Shown here: positions 22,485 through 34,149 of the stretch, in pieces
Layout of the letters: each line of letters begins with the position of its first letter
Position numbering within the stretch: the first letter of the stretch is position 1
Origin: Smallanthus sonchifolius
Lineage: Eukaryota; Streptophyta; Magnoliopsida; Asterales; Asteraceae
Length of the DNA: 64,000 bases
Assembly: GCA_023525975.1 (NCBI GenBank)
Contig: CM042021.1
Location: 102,283,501 to 102,347,500, forward strand
Direction of reading: 5' to 3'
The notes under the pieces: generated by a model
Databases searched by the model: none
Told to the model about the DNA's origin: nothing
What the model saw: the letters and a program-made list of their open reading frames with translations, nothing else
Made by a program: the position numbers and the translations under genes

Positions 22485-25400
22485 CTAGTTGGTGTGAGCT
22501 GTCTTCATCGACCATGCGTTTAGCCTTTCAATTGTTACGATCTCAGAGCCATTGTTAAATAGATGTAAATGTGCATTCTCACCAATTGCTAGTGTCGGAT
22601 AAACTATGGATGAGATAACTGTTTTTCCTCCCTCTGCTAAACTTTCTATGACCGAGTGATCAATCAGACTCCTAAGAGAAAGCTTCTTTTCTGTTAGAAC
22701 CACTTCCACAAAGCCTCCAAATGATGGTTTGTACTCATTCTTGTTCAATGAAGAACTGTTTAGAATCAAAACAAAAATTAGTACAAGTGTTTTTGATGGA
22801 CTTTCAATATTTACATTTCATATGGACTAATTTGCAAATGTACAAAAAGATAAGAGAAATAAATGTGGAGAATTTCTTCTCTCTCTCAAATATATTTATG
22901 ACGTAATAAGCCAACTAAAAATCATTATAAATGATTGTTTCACATGGTGTACAGTAGGGGTGTTCAAAAAAATCTGAATCCGAAATTGAACCCGAATTAT
23001 CCGAAAATCCGAATCCGAATTATCTGAAAATTCGGATATCCGAATTTTCGGATTCGGATATTTCGGATATTTCGGATAGTTCGGATATTCGGATATCCGA
23101 ATATCCGAAATATTATATTTATATATTTTTTTTAATTGTTTTTATTATTTAAAAATAAGAAAATTTGAATCAAAACCCGATATATTATATTTATATATTT
23201 TTATATGTATATTTTCTAATGTTTTTTAAGGTTTTTAATTGTTTTTGTAATTTAAAAATATTATTTTTATATATTTTTTTTATATTTTTGGATATCCGTT
23301 TCACTATCAGAATCCGTATCCGAATTTTCGGATTCGGATTCGGATAGTGAAATCCACTATCCGAAAATTTCGGATATCCGAATTTTCGAATATCCGACTT
23401 TGAACACCCCTAGTGTATAGACGAAATATCTATTATTTTAACAAATTTGGTTATTGTTAGCTATCATACAGGTAAAATTCACATTATGTTGATTGTTAGA
23501 ATATTTATGGGTACAATATTCAAAGCAAACAAGTGTAGGTTTTTTTTATGATGAGAACATGTTATCATAAAACTTACGGAACACTATTAATACCTTGCTA
23601 ATTAATAAGATCAGACAAATTACAGTTATGCTAGGCATATGGCCTTCAAGAGGTTATGACTAGGGGTGTAAAGTGTAAACGAGTCAAGCCAACTCGTAAA
23701 CTACTTGAGTTCGGCTTGCTAAAAGCTCGATTCGAGCCAGACTTAAATGAGTTCGAGCCTAAAAATAAGGTTGTTTAAAAAATAAGCCCCGAGCCCAAGC
23801 TTCACTAATCGAGCTCGAGCTGGCTCGCGAGCCTAAACAAGCCTATTATTTATATAATTCTTATTTAATATATTGAATTTATATATATAATAAGAGTGAG
23901 GATCAAATAAAAAGTAAATTTTGCCTAAGTAGCCTAAAAATGATTTTTTTTAAAACTCGATATCCGGCTCGAGCTTTGCTATCTTAGCTTTTAGGTTTAG
24001 CATTTGGGTTTTAGTTTTTTAGGTTTTAGTTTTAAGATTTAGCTTTAGGGTTTAGGGTTTAGGGTTTAGGTTTGTGGGTTTAGCTTTTAGGATTTAGCTT
24101 TTAGGGTTTAGCTTTAGGTTTAGCGTTTTTAGCTTGTATGTTTAGCTTTTAGGGTTTAGCTTTTATGTTTTACCCTTAGGGTTTATCTTTATGGTTTATC
24201 GTTTAGGGATTGGTTTTTAGTGTTCGACGAGACGGTTACAACGCCACTGGAAAGAGTTCAATCGGAATTCGTTAGAGCCGGATATTTAATTTTTAAAAAT
24301 TATTTTTAGGCTACTTAGGCAAAATCCCATTTTTAAGGGATCCTCCCTCTATATAATATTAACTATTATATAAAAAAATTATGATAAAAATAACTAAATA
24401 ATATATATTATTTTATATATAAAAATTATAATAAAAATTTTATAAAAATAATCATATATATAAATATAAATTAATTAAAAAAAATAAACGAGTCGAGCCT
24501 GAGCCGAGCTCGAGCTTGAAAACTCCTCACAAGCCGAACTCAAGCTTTAGAAATAGAGCTCGAAACGAGCCGAGCTCGAGCTCTAGCTCTCTGCAAGTTA
24601 AACGAATCGAGCTATGACAGAAAGCAGTGGAAATAGGATTCAACCTCAAATCTACGTTCCAGGGGAATCATGTGTTTACCATGCCGTAGTGTAATTTTTT
24701 TAATCTACTTAGAAAGCTTTTAAGAGAGAAAGCTTACGGGGTAGCATCCGAACAAAAGAGAACTTTATGTTTTCCGTAGGTCGTCTTAAAAATCCTAAAG
24801 AAAACGGGTGTATACTCTTCAAGCTTGCTTGAAGCAAGCGTCAAAAGCCCAAATGGCCCAAGCCCACCTTGTACGGTTGCACCCTTGATCCCACAAATAC
24901 TTTTAGCAAGATCTTCTTGAGGAAATTTTCCCCATTTTTCATCGTACAACTCAGCTTTATCCAAACTTGAAAATGTAAAAGTTACATCCACGTCGGCCTG
25001 CATTCATAAAATATTAAAAAGATATCTAGTTGATCACGGCCGGCTCAACATTAAAGCGAACGTTGAAATTGAGGCCTTGTGTGAAAGTTTTGTAAATATA
25101 TCAAAAAATTTAAAATGTAATTTAATGGAGCGTCAAAACGTATAATGTTAACATAAAAGTTGTGAAATTATCATTTCTCTCTGAAAACACAAAAGTTGAG
25201 AATACAAATTAAAATAGTTTTTCAATTTTTAGGACCCTTTAAATTTGAGGGCCTAAAAAGGTTGCTTTAGTTGGTTGTACTGTAGAGCTACCCCTGTAGT
25301 TGATCATCTCATATACAAACAATACTACAACCAATTAGATACAAACCTGCACTACATCAATTCCTTTGACTTCAACAGTATCACCTTTGTTAATTTTCAC

Positions 25401-28400
25401 ATTGCTTAGTTCTATCTTTTGACCCCTTAGCCTTTCCAATTCGGAAACTGGCCACTGTAGCAATTTGTGTCCACTAGGGTCCAACCACACCTTACGCGGA
25501 ATTAGCTACAACAATAAATATTCAAGTAATTAAGTTTACCGTTGGAAATCAAATAAATAATCACAGATAGACGTAACCAAAAGGCCTTTTAGCTCAATGG
25601 TACCAAGATGTGTAACAAAGGTATCCCTTTCTAGGAGGTTGAGGGTTCAATTCTTATAGTGGACAAAAGGTGTATATTTAGAAAGGTGTGTGGGTTAGCT
25701 GTTGTAAAAAAATGATAAAAATATAATTACTTGAATTCCGGCCCATCCCTTGGCGATATCTTCACTTCTAGTGCTTGACTCGTTTGCCCAACCCCACAAA
25801 ATCCTTCGTTTCTTGATTGGATCAAAGAATGTCTTAGAGGCGTAAAAGTTTCCGTAATCATATCTTAACCCTTCCCAACCATCAACTGATGTGTTATACG
25901 GGACATATTTGTCCTTAACAAGGTTGTACCTCCCAATCGTGTAATAATCAAACTTAGTCATATCTAGGCTAGCTTTAAAAACATATTTGACATCCTCCCC
26001 TAATGTTGACGTGTCTAACCCACTTGTTCCTTGAGATGATATTGGGTAAAAGTCTGGGCATTCCCACATACCCGTATCCTTTTTCGTGTGAAACGGATGT
26101 TTTGCCTTGGTCCACTTAATGAAATCTCGGCTTCGATACAGATAAGCAATGCCCCTATGGTCCCTCTTACTACCCACAATAAGTTTCCAATGACCATTAT
26201 TGAACCAAGTTGTTGTAGGATCGTGAAAAGATGAAACATTTTCATGTATTGGCTTGATTACCGGGTTGTTGTCATGTTTGATCCATTTTCGCAGGTAGGG
26301 ATCTGAATAGTTGGCGGGTATTGCGCAGTTTTGGACTTGGTGACCAGGTTCTGGTTTTTCATTAATTATTCCTGTGTATATGATAACGGGTTTATCACCC
26401 GGTAAGATTGTAGCAAATCCAGACCAACATCTGTATCTATCGAATGGTTTTGAAGGCACGATTGCTGGCTCCAACGGGAGCCAGTTTATCAAATCTTTCG
26501 ACACCGAATGCGCCCACACAATATTACCCCACACAGCACCCTTTGGGTTGTATTGGTAGAACAAATGGTAAAATCCTTTGTAGTACATTGGTGCTGTATG
26601 TATGAAAAAAATAATTAAATAAATAAACTAAAGTTATATCTTAACAAATATATAAATAACTAGCATTAAAAATATGCTTACCATTTGGATCTATGTTGGT
26701 TCAATACAAAGGTGCCCCACATCGATATCATGCAAAAAAAAAACATTAATTTAATTACATATAAAATAAAATTTTATAAATAAATACAAAACAGAAACAC
26801 AACTTGGGAATTATTTTAATACATAGTTGATAATAACAAGGAGACTGATATTTAATTACCAGCTGATTTAGATCTTAACTGAAACAATAATTTGGTTTTT
26901 GATACACAGAGCGTTACTTTAATATAATTTGTATTTTAAAATAAATATTAATCATATGAATAAAAAGTAAATAATTAATAATTAAATTAATGTAGAAAAA
27001 CAGTTTTACAAGGAAATATTCTTTATGCTAGGAAGTTAATTTCATCTTTGAATGAATCAAGTTAAATATTAATATTGTTTGTGTCTTGTTATTACTTATT
27101 ATTGGACATTTTCAATTAAAAACCGAAATTTTGACGAGAACTAAAATAAACATGCATTTATACACATATTTAAGGATGTATATATATGCATTAAGGATGT
27201 ATGTATGCATTTGTATATATTTGTGTATGAATGCATGTTTGTTTTGGTTCTCATCAAAATTATATTTTTTAATTGAACAGTTGCCTACTTATTATATCAT
27301 CAAAATCTTGAGTCATAAAATCATATATATAAAACAGATTTTAATCCGATTAAAAATCAGTTTTTAACGGGCTAACTACTCTTATTATTCATATCATTAC
27401 TGGTCTCAAGTATCTTATATTTATTCATCGGGTTCGGATTTTTCTACATCTTGTATATATATCCCAAAGCATTTGTTCTATTATAATAAATCCAAGAAAT
27501 ATTATTTTATTTATTTATTTCGACTTATTTTCAAGAGCATTGACTTAGATAAGCGTTTAGGACAACTACAACGATATGATAATTAATGGTTAATTAACCT
27601 ATATGAATAAGGACAACTAAATGTAGATTAATAAATAATTACACCCAATTATTGTAACACACACTCACATACATATATGTATAGAGCAAATTACAAATTA
27701 AATCCTTTAAGTATTACTCATATTTCAGTATACGTCCTTTAACTAAAGAAATTACAGTGCACGTCCTTTATGTTTAAAACTTCTTGCACGTTACGTCCTT
27801 TTGCCTAACGACCGTTAAATTTACCGTTAAGTCTGTTGCATGTGAGGGCGTTTTGGTATTTTTACCGTAAAAGGACTATTTTTGTAATGAACCCCCTCTC
27901 TTATCTATTTGAACCCCTTATGTGTTTGAACCCCTCCCCTCTTATTCTCCAAACATCAAAACCAAAGAACTCAATTTTGACCTCAAAAAGTAAACCCTCA
28001 TGAAATCCATCTCCAATCACTCAAAATTTGAGATTAAAGTCTTTCCAAACTTGTCCTAAATCTACTGCGGACGTAAAGGAACGAGAAATCCGTCGATTAG
28101 TTGAAAATCATTACCTAATTTAAGTTAGTTAAACCCGGATTTGCAGAGCAATCGTTTTTCGGGCATGGTACCTGTGAGACCTTGCAGCTTCAACAACCGG
28201 GGATGGTCCTAGATGGTACCCTTCTTCTCTCTTATCATCTTCCCAAATACTCTCTTTCTACCCAACCGCCCCTTTCTGTGCACCATATCACCAACAATAC
28301 AATTCCCACATTGTTATATCCATGGAGTCATAATCTAATTGTTGACTTTGAGTTAAAACTTTACGAACTTCTAGTTAATAATTTTTCGCCAAAAGAAATT

Positions 28401-29323
28401 AATTTTCAACTTAAATATTTTCACGAGATCTATAATAACAGCTGCTCATCATCACGGACTTCGAAGATATACCTAGTGCAACTTGCATCAAGAAAGCAAA
28501 TACAAATTTCACATTTCTCGTGAATTATAAATATAAAGTTAATTAATAAAAGTTGCTTTCAAATTATAATAAATAACATTATGAACAATAACATTATAAT
28601 TAGTATCATTCAAACAAGGCTGGCTCTTGCCGTCTTCAAAGATTCCTTTTACTCTTAATTTTCCCCTTGGTGAAAATAATATTTTCTCGTTCTCGCGTTT
28701 GAATTAGGATGTGAATACAACTTGTTTTTTTTTTCATCAAAGTGTAGATATACTTTTATCATAATAACGTAACTTATGTGTTGTATTTGTATCTGTCAGT
28801 TGAGTGACATGTATATATTCAAAGAATGGCACGATAAGCCTAAAAGATACAGAAATTGAAAATCCGAATCAGGCTATTTTTTGTATGATTATAACTATGT
28901 GTAATTTTTTGATCTAAAAGGGTACATTATTAGGGATTCTGGTTAATTCTGGTGACTCGACCTAATAAAAAAATCTTCAGACATCCAAATACCGAAATAT
29001 TGTGACACTGGTTAAAAGGTTTTGGATCCGCCAGTATAGTGAGATTTAACAAATATAGAATGGATGATTAGCCATAACTTATCGAGTTTGATACAATGTA
29101 TGTGAAGACGAAATAAGATAGACATACCATTCATCCAATTTTTCTTGGGTTGAAAGTGATAACCGGTTCTATAAACTTGATTAACCTTCCCAACATCCTC
29201 CGTTTGATACTTAAGATGAACGTTGTGGGACGCCATAACTCTTTGATGGAAGTTGCTCAACATCGACAAAAGACATATTAACAATGCCAGACTCCATATG
29301 CACCTATTGAAAACCCTCATCAT
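22485..29323 (-). CDS. GH32 beta-fructosidase (cell-wall-invertase / fructan-exohydrolase type), six exons
   Basis: Exons (minus strand): 29323-29128, 26690-26682, 26593-25731, 25505-25347, 24997-24738, 22755-22485. All introns are GT-AG and phases agree, giving 585 residues, a normal family length. An N-terminal hydrophobic segment suggests entry to the secretory pathway (cell wall or vacuole). The NDPN nucleophile (Asp66) is split across exons 1-3; the acid/base Glu246 is in WECPDF. The beta-sandwich half is complete and ends in NAWSM. Oddities: the usual WSGS motif reads WSGF (Phe128), and the near-invariant RDP motif reads HDP (His192-Asp193). The position that is Asp in true cell-wall invertases (SLDD) is Met280, which in the family points to fructan exohydrolase rather than sucrose cleavage. 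Activity cannot be assumed. Confidence 0.93.
22955..23412. mobile_element. hAT-type MITE in GH32 intron 5, GGATATCC-rich
   Basis: Terminal inverted repeats are TAGGGGTGTTCAAA and TTTGAACACCCCTA. The 8-bp flanks GTGTACAG and GTGTATAG differ at one base, as expected for a hAT target duplication. The 458-bp element is built of TTCGGATATCCGAA-like palindromes near both ends around an AT-rich middle. Confidence 0.85.
23894..24349. mobile_element. Mutator-like MITE nested in the GAGCTC repeat
   Basis: Long inverted repeats of about 50-70 bp share ATTTTGCCTAAGTAGCC and end GAG(T/G)GAGGATC. The 9-bp flank TATATAATA occurs on both sides (23884-23892 and 24350-24358, with one extra base on the left). 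The interior contains TTTAGGG repeats. Confidence 0.75.
24043..24070 (+). repeat. Telomere-type TTTAGGG run
   Basis: Three perfect TTTAGGG units plus partials, with many degenerate TTTAGC/TTTAGG units to about 24190, all inside the MITE. Confidence 0.7.
25035..25296. mobile_element. hAT-type MITE in GH32 intron 4
   Basis: The ends are CACGGCCGGCTC and GAGCTACCCCTG, imperfect inverted repeats. The 8-bp target duplication TAGTTGAT is exact (25027-25034 and 25297-25304). The element is 262 bp with no coding capacity. Confidence 0.85.
25583..25705 (+). repeat. Degenerate tRNA-derived SINE in GH32 intron 3
   Basis: An A-box-like TTAGCTCAATGGTA and a B box GGGTTCAATTC are spaced as in a tRNA head, followed by a short body and an A-rich tail. 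It fills half of a 225-bp intron. Confidence 0.5.
26682..26690 (-). CDS. Nine-base mini-exon of the GH32 gene
   Basis: The minus strand reads ATCCAAATG between a CATAG acceptor and a GTAAG donor. With the last base of exon 1 it encodes the Asp-Pro-Asn core of the catalytic NDPN motif. A 9-nt exon here is a hallmark of plant acid invertase genes. Confidence 0.95.
26691..29127 (-). other. GH32 intron 1 (2.4 kb): no gene
   Basis: The intron is AT-rich. A block at 27675-27960 with repeated ACGTCCTTTA words resembles a dispersed plant repeat but I could not define its ends. Short ORFs here show no family. Confidence 0.5.
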
Positions 29324-29433
29324 AAAGAAACAAGATTTTCAATCGTAAATTAATATAGAAACACACACTAGAAGTGTAAGGGTGTGAAAAGAAAAACAAA
29401 AGGAGATGAAGAAAGAAGTTGGAAATCTAAAAT

Positions 29434-29444
29434 GTATATATAGA
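29434..29444 (-). promoter_or_regulatory. TATA box of the GH32 gene
   Basis: The minus strand reads CTATATATACA about 112 bp upstream of the ATG, a normal position for a plant TATA box allowing an 80-bp leader. Confidence 0.6.
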
Positions 29445-29710
29445 AGAAAGTCTCCATCAACACAATGATTACAAATTTACAATGGATTTTTTTTCTCTCA
29501 TTATTTTATTTTCTGTTTCCAAGGGTCATAAGTTTCCACTTATTTTCCCAAATCAACTCAGTGGGCCCCCAATTAATTGGCCTGGAAAATCAATTAAAAT
29601 AACTCAATTTTCACACTATTTCTGTCTCTAACTCTTTTTTTTTCAAACAACAATTCTGAAACAAGCCTAATAGCAAGAAGTAAGAGAAGAACCGAAGAAG
29701 ATATAAGGAG

Positions 29711-31588
29711 AGTTTTTTTCCAAACAATTGTTGATGTAAAACTTATTTACTAATTTAGTGTCCTTGAAAAAATATTTACTAAAATAGTGTTTTTGAAAAA
29801 AGTGTTTCTATCTTACTCTAAATTCCATTGAACGAAACGTAATTCAATAATTACTAAATATTTAAACTTAGTCAACAATAAAGTTTGATTTAATTTTTTT
29901 TAGCAGTTGATATAATTATGTTTAAACTCTTACAAATTTTCTAGTTTTACTTTTTAACATTTTTTGTAATTTTTCAGTTTAAATTTTGAGTTTATATATT
30001 TTTCGTATACCAATTCTATTTGATAGTTTTTGATATATCTTACATTCTTGTATATTACCCTACTAGGTTAAAATCCCGTGTATTACACGGATTGAATAAA
30101 TAAAATGTTATTTACTTAGTAATAAAAATTTTATATTTTTAAAAACCCGTGTAATACACGGGTTTAATAAACCGGTTTATTACATCGGTTGAATAAAATA
30201 TAATGTAATTTGTTAGCAAACACACTCGTCAAAATATGTTTTTAAAAATGTAATTTGTCGTGACAGTTATAAGGTCTGTTAAGTTAGTTTTTAAAAAGAA
30301 AAATTTCAACTGAATATTAATTTTTTTTATTTAATTGATAAATGTTAGTTATATTAAGTTCATTTGATTGATGATATAATAACTATTTATAATTAAATAA
30401 TAAGTATCCGTAATTAGGTTTATATTAAAAATCTAAAAATAAATTATTTTAATATCATTATTCAATATGAGAGAGATGCGGAAAAAAAATGATACAAATG
30501 AACCAGAAAGTGACACGTGTCAATATAATTTTATTTATTAATATAAAGATTATTATTTAATATTATTATTTAATAGGAGAGAGAAACAGAAAAATTAATA
30601 TTTAATAAGAGAGAGACGGGAAAATAAAGGTGAGGAGTAACCAGAGAGTGACACGTGTCCCTCATGATTTTCCTTTATTATATAGTATAGATATTTTCTT
30701 ATGTATATAAAATGTTAACTATAATCATACAAATATATAGTTATAGTTATATATATTTGTATATAATAAAATAATTAAATATTTAATATATAACTATTAA
30801 AAGAGTCAAGTTCAAACTCGAGCTTCTCTTTACGTCAATGTTTTCAGAACCGGACCGAAGAGCGAACTGGACGTCTTATCGGTCCACTGGTCGGACCGGA
30901 TTTAAGAACCGGATGAAATAGTAAATAATATTTATCTTTTAATATATATATATATAATTGATGTTAATGAACTAATTTGAAGTATTCTAATACTAAGGGC
31001 ACCCTCGTGTAACCAAAACGTCGAATATGTAATTCTATGGTTATGAATAAAATTTATAGCGAAACATATATAAAAATAAGCATGTTGCAACAGTATATTC
31101 GAATTTTTAATTCGTTTAAAAGTTTAAAATAATAAAAAAAAATGAACTACAAACTCAAAAGTGACAAAATAAGGTTATATTTTTTTTTGTCTTGTCATTT
31201 TATCAAATTATTTCGTACAGCTACATCCTTTTACCTCTTTTATTTGTTCGTTTGTAGCATATTTTTTATTTCTTTAAGTTTTAAATGAAATGAGAGTAAT
31301 TTAATATAATAATAAAAACAATTGAACACTCGAGTCATCAAAATTTAAAGTGAAAAATGTTAAAAAAAAAAGGAGAACTATAATATAATTCGTAAGAGTT
31401 TAAAATTATTAACTCAAACTTTATAGTTGACTAGGTTTTATTATTAGGTAATTATTAACTTTTGTCCAGTGATATTAGGAGTGAAATAAAAAAAACTTTT
31501 TAAAAACATTATTTTAGTAAATATTTTTTAAACAACACTAAATTGGTAAATAAATTTTGAATAAACACCTTTTTGGAAGAAAAAAACT
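29711..31588. mobile_element. MULE-like DNA transposon with long inverted repeats
   Basis: Inverted repeats of about 200 bp flank the element; they share for example AATTTAGTGT and AATATTTACTAAAAT. A 12-bp flank AGATATAAGGAG is exact on both sides (29699-29710 and 31589-31600); Mutator elements usually make about 9 bp, so part of this may be chance. No transposase is encoded. A Helitron sits inside. Confidence 0.7.
30063..30691 (-). mobile_element. Non-autonomous Helitron
   Basis: On the minus strand it starts TCTATACTATATAATAAAGG after an A and ends with a CCGTGTAATACACGG hairpin followed by CTAG and a host T. This is the standard Helitron structure. It is 629 bp, has no Rep/helicase, and is nested in the MULE-like element. 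Confidence 0.8.
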
Positions 31589-31618
31589 AGATATAAGGAG
31601 AGAGATTTATCATTGATT

Positions 31619-31923
31619 TTTTTTTGAAAGGCGACTTTTATTTTTTAAGTGGCAGTCGCATCTCCGACAAGTCGGAGACCCGTTACCCCTCAACCTGACT
31701 ACTACGTTGTCTGAACCGGGCCCGCGGGTTCAGAACGAGAGGCTAGGCTTTCACCGGGAAACCATGGAGTCTGCTGCCACTTGACAGCAGTTGCGCCGCT
31801 ACACGGGCCAAACCCCGCTAGCGTAACGCACTCCGGACTAAAACCCGGTTCGGCTCGGATTCGAACCTGCGTGGACAGGTTGAATCTTCATCGCCTTATA
31901 CCACTGGACCAAAGCCAGTGGTT
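31619..31923 (-). mobile_element. tRNA-derived SINE, complete
   Basis: The minus strand starts with a tRNA-like head holding an A box (GGTCCAGTGGTATAAG) and a perfect B box (GGTTCGAATCC). A GC-rich body follows, and the element ends in an A-rich tail. A 16-bp target duplication AGATTTATCATTGATT is exact on both sides (31603-31618 and 31924-31939). About 305 bp. Movement would need LINE proteins in trans. Confidence 0.92.
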
Positions 31924-32054
31924 AGATTTATCATTGATTGATGTGTCTAATAAATGAGATACAATGGAGTATTTATAGAAGGAGAAACCTAATCTCTTCA
32001 TAACTCCAACATTACCTTTATAGTCATGAAAATCACAAACAAATTTCATATATG

Positions 32055-32754
32055 TGTAGAACCAAAGACTGATTGCTACCAAATTATTCTAAGTACAAAT
32101 GCTGCTGATAGGCTTATCAGCAGCATTCAACACTTGTTGCTGCTGATAGGCTTATCAGCAGCATTCAGCACAAGTTGCTGTTGATAGGCTTATCAGCAGC
32201 ATTCAGCACAAGTTGCTGCTGATAGGCTTACCAGCAGCAACCTTCACTCTTTGCAGCTGATAGCTCTATTCACTGAAAACCAAACGTTGCAGCTGACTAT
32301 CCAGGCCAAGCGTCTCTGACACCTTTCTGCAAAAGCAACTGACAGACTCAAAGCAGAAGGAACCGCTATGGTCAACCAATGACGGACAACAATACACTTC
32401 TCCAAGCATGCAAACAATCATGAATAAAGAAAACGTTTCAGTAAAGTTAACTAGATTAGCCTTTACGTGTAATGTAAATTAATAAACAAGATCAACGGCT
32501 TGTGTTCGATCTGATCCTTAGAATCAAGGGTCTGTCTTGATTCTAAGTTACTATAAATACTGAGTTGCCACTTCATTGTAAGTGTGCTTGTAGTGCTTGT
32601 CATACTTATTCATTGAGTTTCTCACTTGTAATCTTTGCATTCACAAAAGCTTAATACAACAGTGTTTATCAGTATTCTTTGTGTTTACTTGATTATAAAT
32701 TGTGTAGTTGATTTTGTTTCCGACAGAACCATCTTGTATTCTCACGATCCTACA
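32055..32754 (+). repeat. 5' LTR of the pol-less SIRE-like element
   Basis: 700 bp. It holds four units of a 38-bp repeat starting at about 32101, each with the arms CTGCTGATA and TATCAGCAG around a 4-base loop; one unit is degenerate. A TATA box (TATAAATA) is at 32552-32559. Confidence 0.93.
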
Positions 32755-32756
32755 AG

Positions 32757-32768
32757 TGGTATCAGAGC
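32757..32768 (+). other. Primer-binding site of the pol-less element
   Basis: TGGTATCAGAGC, two bases after the LTR, complementary to initiator tRNA-Met. Confidence 0.92.
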
Positions 32769-32857
32769 TTTGGCTCAGATTAAACAAACTAACATTTGTC
32801 TAATCATCTCTGGTTCTATTCTAAACTCTATTATTGATCAAGTCACACAAAACAAAA

Positions 32858-34123
32858 ATGGCACAAAGCAACGGGCTTGAAGACATCCTGAAGCAGCAAT
32901 ACGAAAACTTTGTCTGCAATGAAGGTGAGTCACTAACCAGTGTGTATAACAGGTACACTTACTTGGTAGGAGAGCTGCAGTGCTCTAAGGTGAAGCTGGA
33001 GAATGAAGACATTCTCAAAAGGTTCATCAGATCTCTTCCTAGTTGCTGGACACTTTATACAGTGTCAATAAGAAGAACTGAGAATCTGAAGACTCTGCAG
33101 ATGACCGAGCTCTTTTGTATGCTAAAAGACTATGAATTAGAAATAATTCAAGCCAAAGAAAGAAGCTCAAGCCATCAATCAGCCTCGTCCACCACCTCTC
33201 CCGCGCTTCACTCTGACCACTCAGGTCCTAGTTCAAGCGACTACTATCCTACCAGACAAGCACACCAAGCTCAGCCAAGACACCAACAGCAGAAACATGT
33301 CAATCCTCCAGCACAAACTGCAGCCTGTGCAAATGTTGGAACTGCAGAATTCGACTGGAGTTTTCAATATGAAGATGTTCCTGTCTCCAACCAAGCACTT
33401 ATGGCAGACACTGCAGAGATACCACCTCAGGTATTTGAACATCTATGCTCTCAAGCCTGCATTGATAAAGTTTTAGGTTATAGAAAACATAACCAAAACC
33501 TTATAGATCAAAATGAAGAGTTTCTTCAAATGAAATCTGAGTTCAAAAAGGTTGAAATCACTTACAAAGAAAAAAATAAATGCCTTAAGAAAGAGATTTC
33601 ATCTCTAAAACATGAACAAACCAATCTTGAAACTCAGATTGATGATCTATTAGTAAAACTTAAATCAACCAGAGCTGATCTGGCAGAACAGAAAGTTCAT
33701 GTTGAAAAATATGAATTTTCTTCTAAAAAGCTACAGAGACTTCTAGATATTCAAGTCCATGAAAAGGTAAAGCTTGGAGGACTTGGATATGGCAAGGAAC
33801 AGTACAATACTGTTCCTCATCCAGCTGACTATGTTGCCATCTATGAACCAAGCTTCGATGTTGCAAAACTCGACACTGCAAACAGAAATCTTGATCCTCC
33901 AATGGATGAACCCCTTGTTAACGACTGCACTACCTCATCAGAATCTGAGTTAACCTTCTCAGACCATGATGAAACCAGTACAGCCTCATCTGAAGCTGTT
34001 CTGAATAGAGTTGCAGTTCCTGCTGTTCTCCCAGCTGTTCCAGCCCCTGTACCATTCAAACAGATCAAGATCAGCTATCCTCCAGGTGGAAGAAAGCTAA
34101 ACATTGAAAAGGGACAGACATAG
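32858..34123 (+). CDS. gag, part 1 (N-terminally shortened, coiled coil)
   Basis: The ATG at 32858 (context AAAAATGG) opens 421 codons. The first 90 residues match the second half of the Copia gag capsid domain (QQYENFVCNEGESLTSVYNR, FIRSLP..W). The first half of the usual domain is missing, so either gag is truncated or the start lies in lost sequence. A Ser/Gln-rich linker follows, then a long coiled coil at about residues 225-300 (heptads such as LKKEISSLKHEQTNLETQI). The frame ends at TAG 34121. The nucleocapsid part follows at 34150 in another frame, so a frameshift separates the two halves. Confidence 0.82.
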   Translation: MAQSNGLEDILKQQYENFVCNEGESLTSVYNRYTYLVGELQCSKVKLENEDILKRFIRSLPSCWTLYTVSIRRTENLKTLQMTELFCMLKDYELEIIQAKERSSSHQSASSTTSPALHSDHSGPSSSDYYPTRQAHQAQPRHQQQKHVNPPAQTAACANVGTAEFDWSFQYEDVPVSNQALMADTAEIPPQVFEHLCSQACIDKVLGYRKHNQNLIDQNEEFLQMKSEFKKVEITYKEKNKCLKKEISSLKHEQTNLETQIDDLLVKLKSTRADLAEQKVHVEKYEFSSKKLQRLLDIQVHEKVKLGGLGYGKEQYNTVPHPADYVAIYEPSFDVAKLDTANRNLDPPMDEPLVNDCTTSSESELTFSDHDETSTASSEAVLNRVAVPAVLPAVPAPVPFKQIKISYPPGGRKLNIEKGQT

Positions 34124-34149
34124 GATCCACAAACTCCAAGCCTCAGTTC

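Larger units (their letters stand above)
23666..24620. repeat. GAGCTCGAGC-rich repeat in GH32 intron 5, split by a nested MITE
   Basis: It starts TAGGGGTGTAAAG and is full of GAGCTCGAGC/GAGCCGAGC words on both sides of the MITE at 23894-24349. The matching right terminus is missing, so the copy is truncated. Confidence 0.6.
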
